Shown here: one piece after another, positions 60,601-64,000 of the stretch
How positions within the stretch are numbered: position 1 is the stretch's first letter
How the letters are laid out: every line of letters starts with the position of its first letter
DNA from: Solea solea
Lineage: Eukaryota > Chordata > Actinopteri > Pleuronectiformes > Soleidae
Assembly: GCF_958295425.1 (NCBI RefSeq)
Contig: NC_081136.1
Location: forward strand, 31,238,077-31,302,076
Reading direction: 5' to 3'
DNA: 64,000 bases
The notes under the pieces: model-generated
The model's input: the letters and a program-made list of their open reading frames with translations, nothing else
The model's database searches: none
Told to the model about the DNA's origin: nothing
Translations under genes and position numbers: made by a program

Positions 60601-63600
60601 CCACCCCACATTTATCTCCCGACATATTAATATACTTCACATCTTCAACTCGTCACCTCTTTGACAACTCTTTGCACATGATATTCATTTAAATAATCAA
60701 CCTACTCTAACAAACAGCCTATAAATAAATCAGTGGCTCTTAACTAAACTAATATTACAAATGTAATCTTGATCTAGTCGGGCAGTTTTAATGAGGTCAC
60801 GATATCTTTTGTAAGAAACAATATCATGTCAATAAACTGAGGCGAAGTAGTTTATGGATCATGTACGATAGACTCTGGATTTAAGTGAGAGCATAGTGAT
60901 GTAGTTTAGGCCAGGGCTGAATTCATTAAAACAAGTTTTCTGATTATTCAGCTTCTTAAATGTGAAACGTTTGCTGATTTTTTTTGTTCCATATAACAAA
61001 GAAATACTAAAAAAAACGAATAATTTTCTATAAAAGCTGAAAAAAGCCACACATACATGATACATTAAATATTTTGAGTACTATTTTGTTTACATACAAC
61101 TAGCCAGTCACTGCGTACCATGTAGTTCTAATAATAGTCATGCTTCTGCATTACCAGTAGGTAACTGTTTATGCTTAAACAATCCAGGATCATATCTCTT
61201 TTATGGCAGCCTCCTCTTTGAGCTTGGTATACAAGCTGTCACACAATATACAGCAAAAAGTCCAGTCTGGGTCATTAGACAGACACACAAATCCCTCCCC
61301 TGGCCCTCCAGTGTTTTTGTGTACTGTTCAACAGAGCTAGTCACAAAAGCATGTCTGCTCACCCGTGTGTGTGCAGGTGTTATGTCATCATGTCTGAGTT
61401 TTAAATGTACAGCCATGAAAAGAGATCGAAATGACATCTGCAGCACAATTTTTGCGCTTGTTTTTTTTAAGAGAATGGCGTGCAAAAAAAAAAGTTGTGG
61501 GTGAACGTGTACACCCACAAAAGTTGTAATTATAAGAAAGGACAGAATATTGTGACAACAGCAGTGTGTGGGTGTGACCGCCAACGTCAAGGTTTCAGGC
61601 TCTGACAAGTCTCGTATAATCACAAGAGGTGCCAATTGGGATGCCCTGATTATGATTGTGTGTGTGTGTGTGTGACGATAATATCAATTTTCTGCATTAA
61701 GAAGCATCGGGTATTGTCCTTTTGTGGCATCGGTTGTCACCTTAAACACATGCTTACACATGCACAATCGGTCCCATGACACCGCACACCCAGCTGCGGT
61801 GAAATAAGAGCCGAACGTGCCGCTGGAGTGTTTTGTTTTGGAGAGGAAAGGAGAAAGTTGAGCTGTCAGGGCGAGGTACTCTGACAGCAATTAAACTCCT
61901 AACAAGGGAAAGTAGGAACCTGACAGTGCAGTGATAACAGAGAAGACCCAGATGGGTTTAACAGCATGTGAGTTGTTCAGGGAGGGAGGGCCTAATTATT
62001 TTACGCCATAGTAGTGCGGTGATAGGTTGTAGAAACTCTTATTTTGTGAGTGAGAAAGATAAAATCAAGTCATTCCAACGTGAACTTGTGTCTGTGACGA
62101 TTTTATTTATAATTTTCAATTCCGTGATACTCGATATATTGCAGGACAACCACATAGCGATACATTGCAATACCTGTCTAACTGAAGGAAATGAAACGCC
62201 TGTTCAGGATTTGAGGGAAACTGTCATGGACTGTTTACTTTAAAGCGTCTTAATACACTGATTTAAAATATCGATATTTGCCCTGGCTTATCAATTATCG
62301 CATGGCATGACTAAGGATGACAATATGTCACCAAATCGATACTTTAAAAGCTGTAACAGCAATATTTAGATGGAGCTTCTTGTCATCTGTTAGAAAGAAA
62401 TGCACTCGATTTGATCAATTACGCATCAACATCATATTGATATGATATTGGTATTGAATCGTACCGCCTTGGTCAGTAGAATACCAGCCCCAGTTCCCCG
62501 CAGCTGTGTGGCTCTCTCTTTTAATGTCTTATCGACTCATTGGTTTTTGCTTTTACAGCGCCACATTTTCTTTGTTTCATTGATTCTATCAGCTTTAATC
62601 AGCTTAGTTTCCAGCAGCAGCAGCAGCAGCCGGCATCTCTAAAAACAAACTACATTGAACCCATTGGCAGACGGACAAAGTGAGTAAAGAGCGGCTTTAA
62701 AGTCACAAAAAAAAAAGTCAGGTTTGGTGTAGAACATAATCTACTCACAGACGAGTGAACAGGCAGCTTACGTTTACCGGGCTGGTCGAACCTGATGATA
62801 ATGTTCCTCTGAATCTGCCGGATGTAAATCGTGTCATTCAATGTCTTTGTGTAAGGGCTGGATTGTGTTTGGCACAGGCTTTTGTCTGAGTAACATTTGA
62901 ATACAATGACTTTGAGCACCAGTTAGATCGAGTGTGTCTGGTGGAAACGGCAGCAAGCAGCAGGTCATATTGGTAACTTTAGAGGCTCCGTTTTGAAGGT
63001 CCCTGACTGCAGATTGTAAATATAGTCACTGCAGACGGTCACTGTGAATGAGTCCTTTGAACATAACATCAGACATGAAGGCAGTCGGGAGCTCTCTTGT
63101 TTTGTTTGTCGCCGACTTTCCATCGTCGTGACTCATTTGTTGGTACCTGTTTTAATTCAGAGACTGTGCTGTTACTGTATTACTGTTGGTTCCGCCCCCC
63201 CCCCCCTTTGCTCCAGGCAGCCGGCCTGGTCTGGCATTTGGAGCCTTCTTTATTTGACAGCTACAGGCGTTCCTCCTTCGGGAGGAGGAGGAGGTGTTTA
63301 TGTCCTCCAGAATATTTATGCCTGCCGTCCCCTGTGTGAGGCCAAGCCAGAGGACTTGCTGTCACAACCACTGGTAGTGAATCCAGTTGGCAGGTCTGAT
63401 ATCTCCAACTTCTAATTCAGCTACAAGAAGCCTGACCTTGTTTTAAGATGGACTTTTTGGAGAGCAGACAAGTCAGCCGTCCCTGGACGTGTCTGACATT
63501 TGTCCATAGTGTTTGTCATTACACAGGGAAGATATACTGTACGTTGCCCCAGAATTCAGAATTTGCCCAACTCCCCTCACAATGGACGCCCCAAGGTGTT

Positions 63601-64000
63601 TTTAAGGTGCGTTACAGCAAATTGTCACTACAGTTTTTCCCTCTGGACTTCCTTCAAGTCCCTCTTTCCAAACATGGGTTGGGTTTTCTTAACTTGGAGT
63701 TCAGCTGTCACCTGACTGTTGACCCATCTGTCACGACGGTGTGAGTTATTTTGTTTTGGATTTTCATCATCAGGCTTTCAAACCTAGTCTGGGGTATAGA
63801 TTATAACACATTAGTGACTAAGAAGCCGGCATACTACCCCCCCGTGGTTGTCCTACAGTCGTATAGATGAGCAAATTTAACAAAATAATAGTAATCGCTT
63901 GTAATTACCTTGAAATAAAACACGGGGGAGCTCAGTGATAGCGTTACTGTTGTTTCGATTCTGTATCTTTTTTACCTCGGGTCCTCGTTCAAACTGAAGA

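Larger units (their letters stand above)
58604..64000 (+). other. nudt4: nudt4 intron 1 (incomplete)
   Basis: Non-coding by inspection. Holds a CpG-rich block at 59850-60120, a local duplication (60147-60230 and 60527-60600), a (GT)n run near 61658-61674, a (CAG)n run near 62612-62630, and CG-rich or G/C homopolymer stretches near 63190 and 63280. Open frames in it are short and lack family resemblance. Confidence 0.6.

Noticed and set aside
58604..64000. Second nudt4 exon (Nudix box)
   Set aside because: Searched for the expected VLLVSSSR and GGG.E..E sequence in the + frames. Glycine-rich translations near 63260 come from a ggaggagg run and do not match.

Overview
The window is nuclear DNA of a vertebrate, almost certainly a ray-finned (teleost, probably spiny-rayed) fish. 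The genes are split by GT-AG introns of about 80 bp to several kb and encode proteins close to human orthologues. The spacers and introns hold short microsatellites, tRNA-derived SINEs whose tail reads ctatataaata, hAT- and Tc1-type miniature transposons, and the dispersed repeat with the grammar 'ggaggaaacc ... ggagaaaaccca' typical of fish. I cannot name the species.

Layout from left to right. (1) 28-2785 (+): the last two exons of a dystroglycan-like membrane protein, with its 5' part outside the window. (2) 3140-8581 (-): a complete ints13 (Asunder) gene of 16 coding exons and 701 codons, plus a noncoding first exon near 9448. It is tail-to-tail with gene 1, with only 354 bp between the stop codons. 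(3) 11614-24668 (+): a complete ano6 (TMEM16F) gene of 20 coding exons and 918 codons, with a probable second promoter and first exon at about 16.57-16.72 kb. (4) 27595-32454 (+): pwp1, 15 exons, 492 codons. (5) 33347-36169 (+): mrpl42, 5 exons, 147 codons. (6) 37470-41209 (+): ube2n, 4 exons, 153 codons, with a long 3' UTR. (7) A 14.5-kb gene-poor stretch (about 43.6-58.0 kb) built largely of dispersed repeats. (8) 58508-58603 (+): the first coding exon of nudt4. The remaining 5.4 kb is its first intron, and the Nudix-box exon lies beyond the right edge.

Exon joins were worked out by hand. For ints13, ano6, pwp1, mrpl42 and ube2n the summed coding lengths are multiples of three, and each junction keeps the family sequence in frame. 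All named genes except the dystroglycan-like one have, from memory, human orthologues on chromosome 12 (INTS13 12p, ANO6 12q12, MRPL42/UBE2N/NUDT4 12q22, PWP1 12q23), so the window looks like a rearranged but conserved linkage block. The genes are housekeeping genes for different jobs (snRNA processing, lipid scrambling, ribosome biogenesis, mitochondrial translation, K63 ubiquitin chains, inositol pyrophosphate turnover) and do not form one pathway.

I found no clearly new system. The best leads are the ano6 alternative first exon that swallows an internal splice acceptor, the divergent dystroglycan-like gene, a SINE-inside-a-foldback composite repeat present in several copies, two hAT-type miniature elements with recognisable 8-bp target duplications, and a CpG-rich block inside nudt4 intron 1 that could be another promoter.
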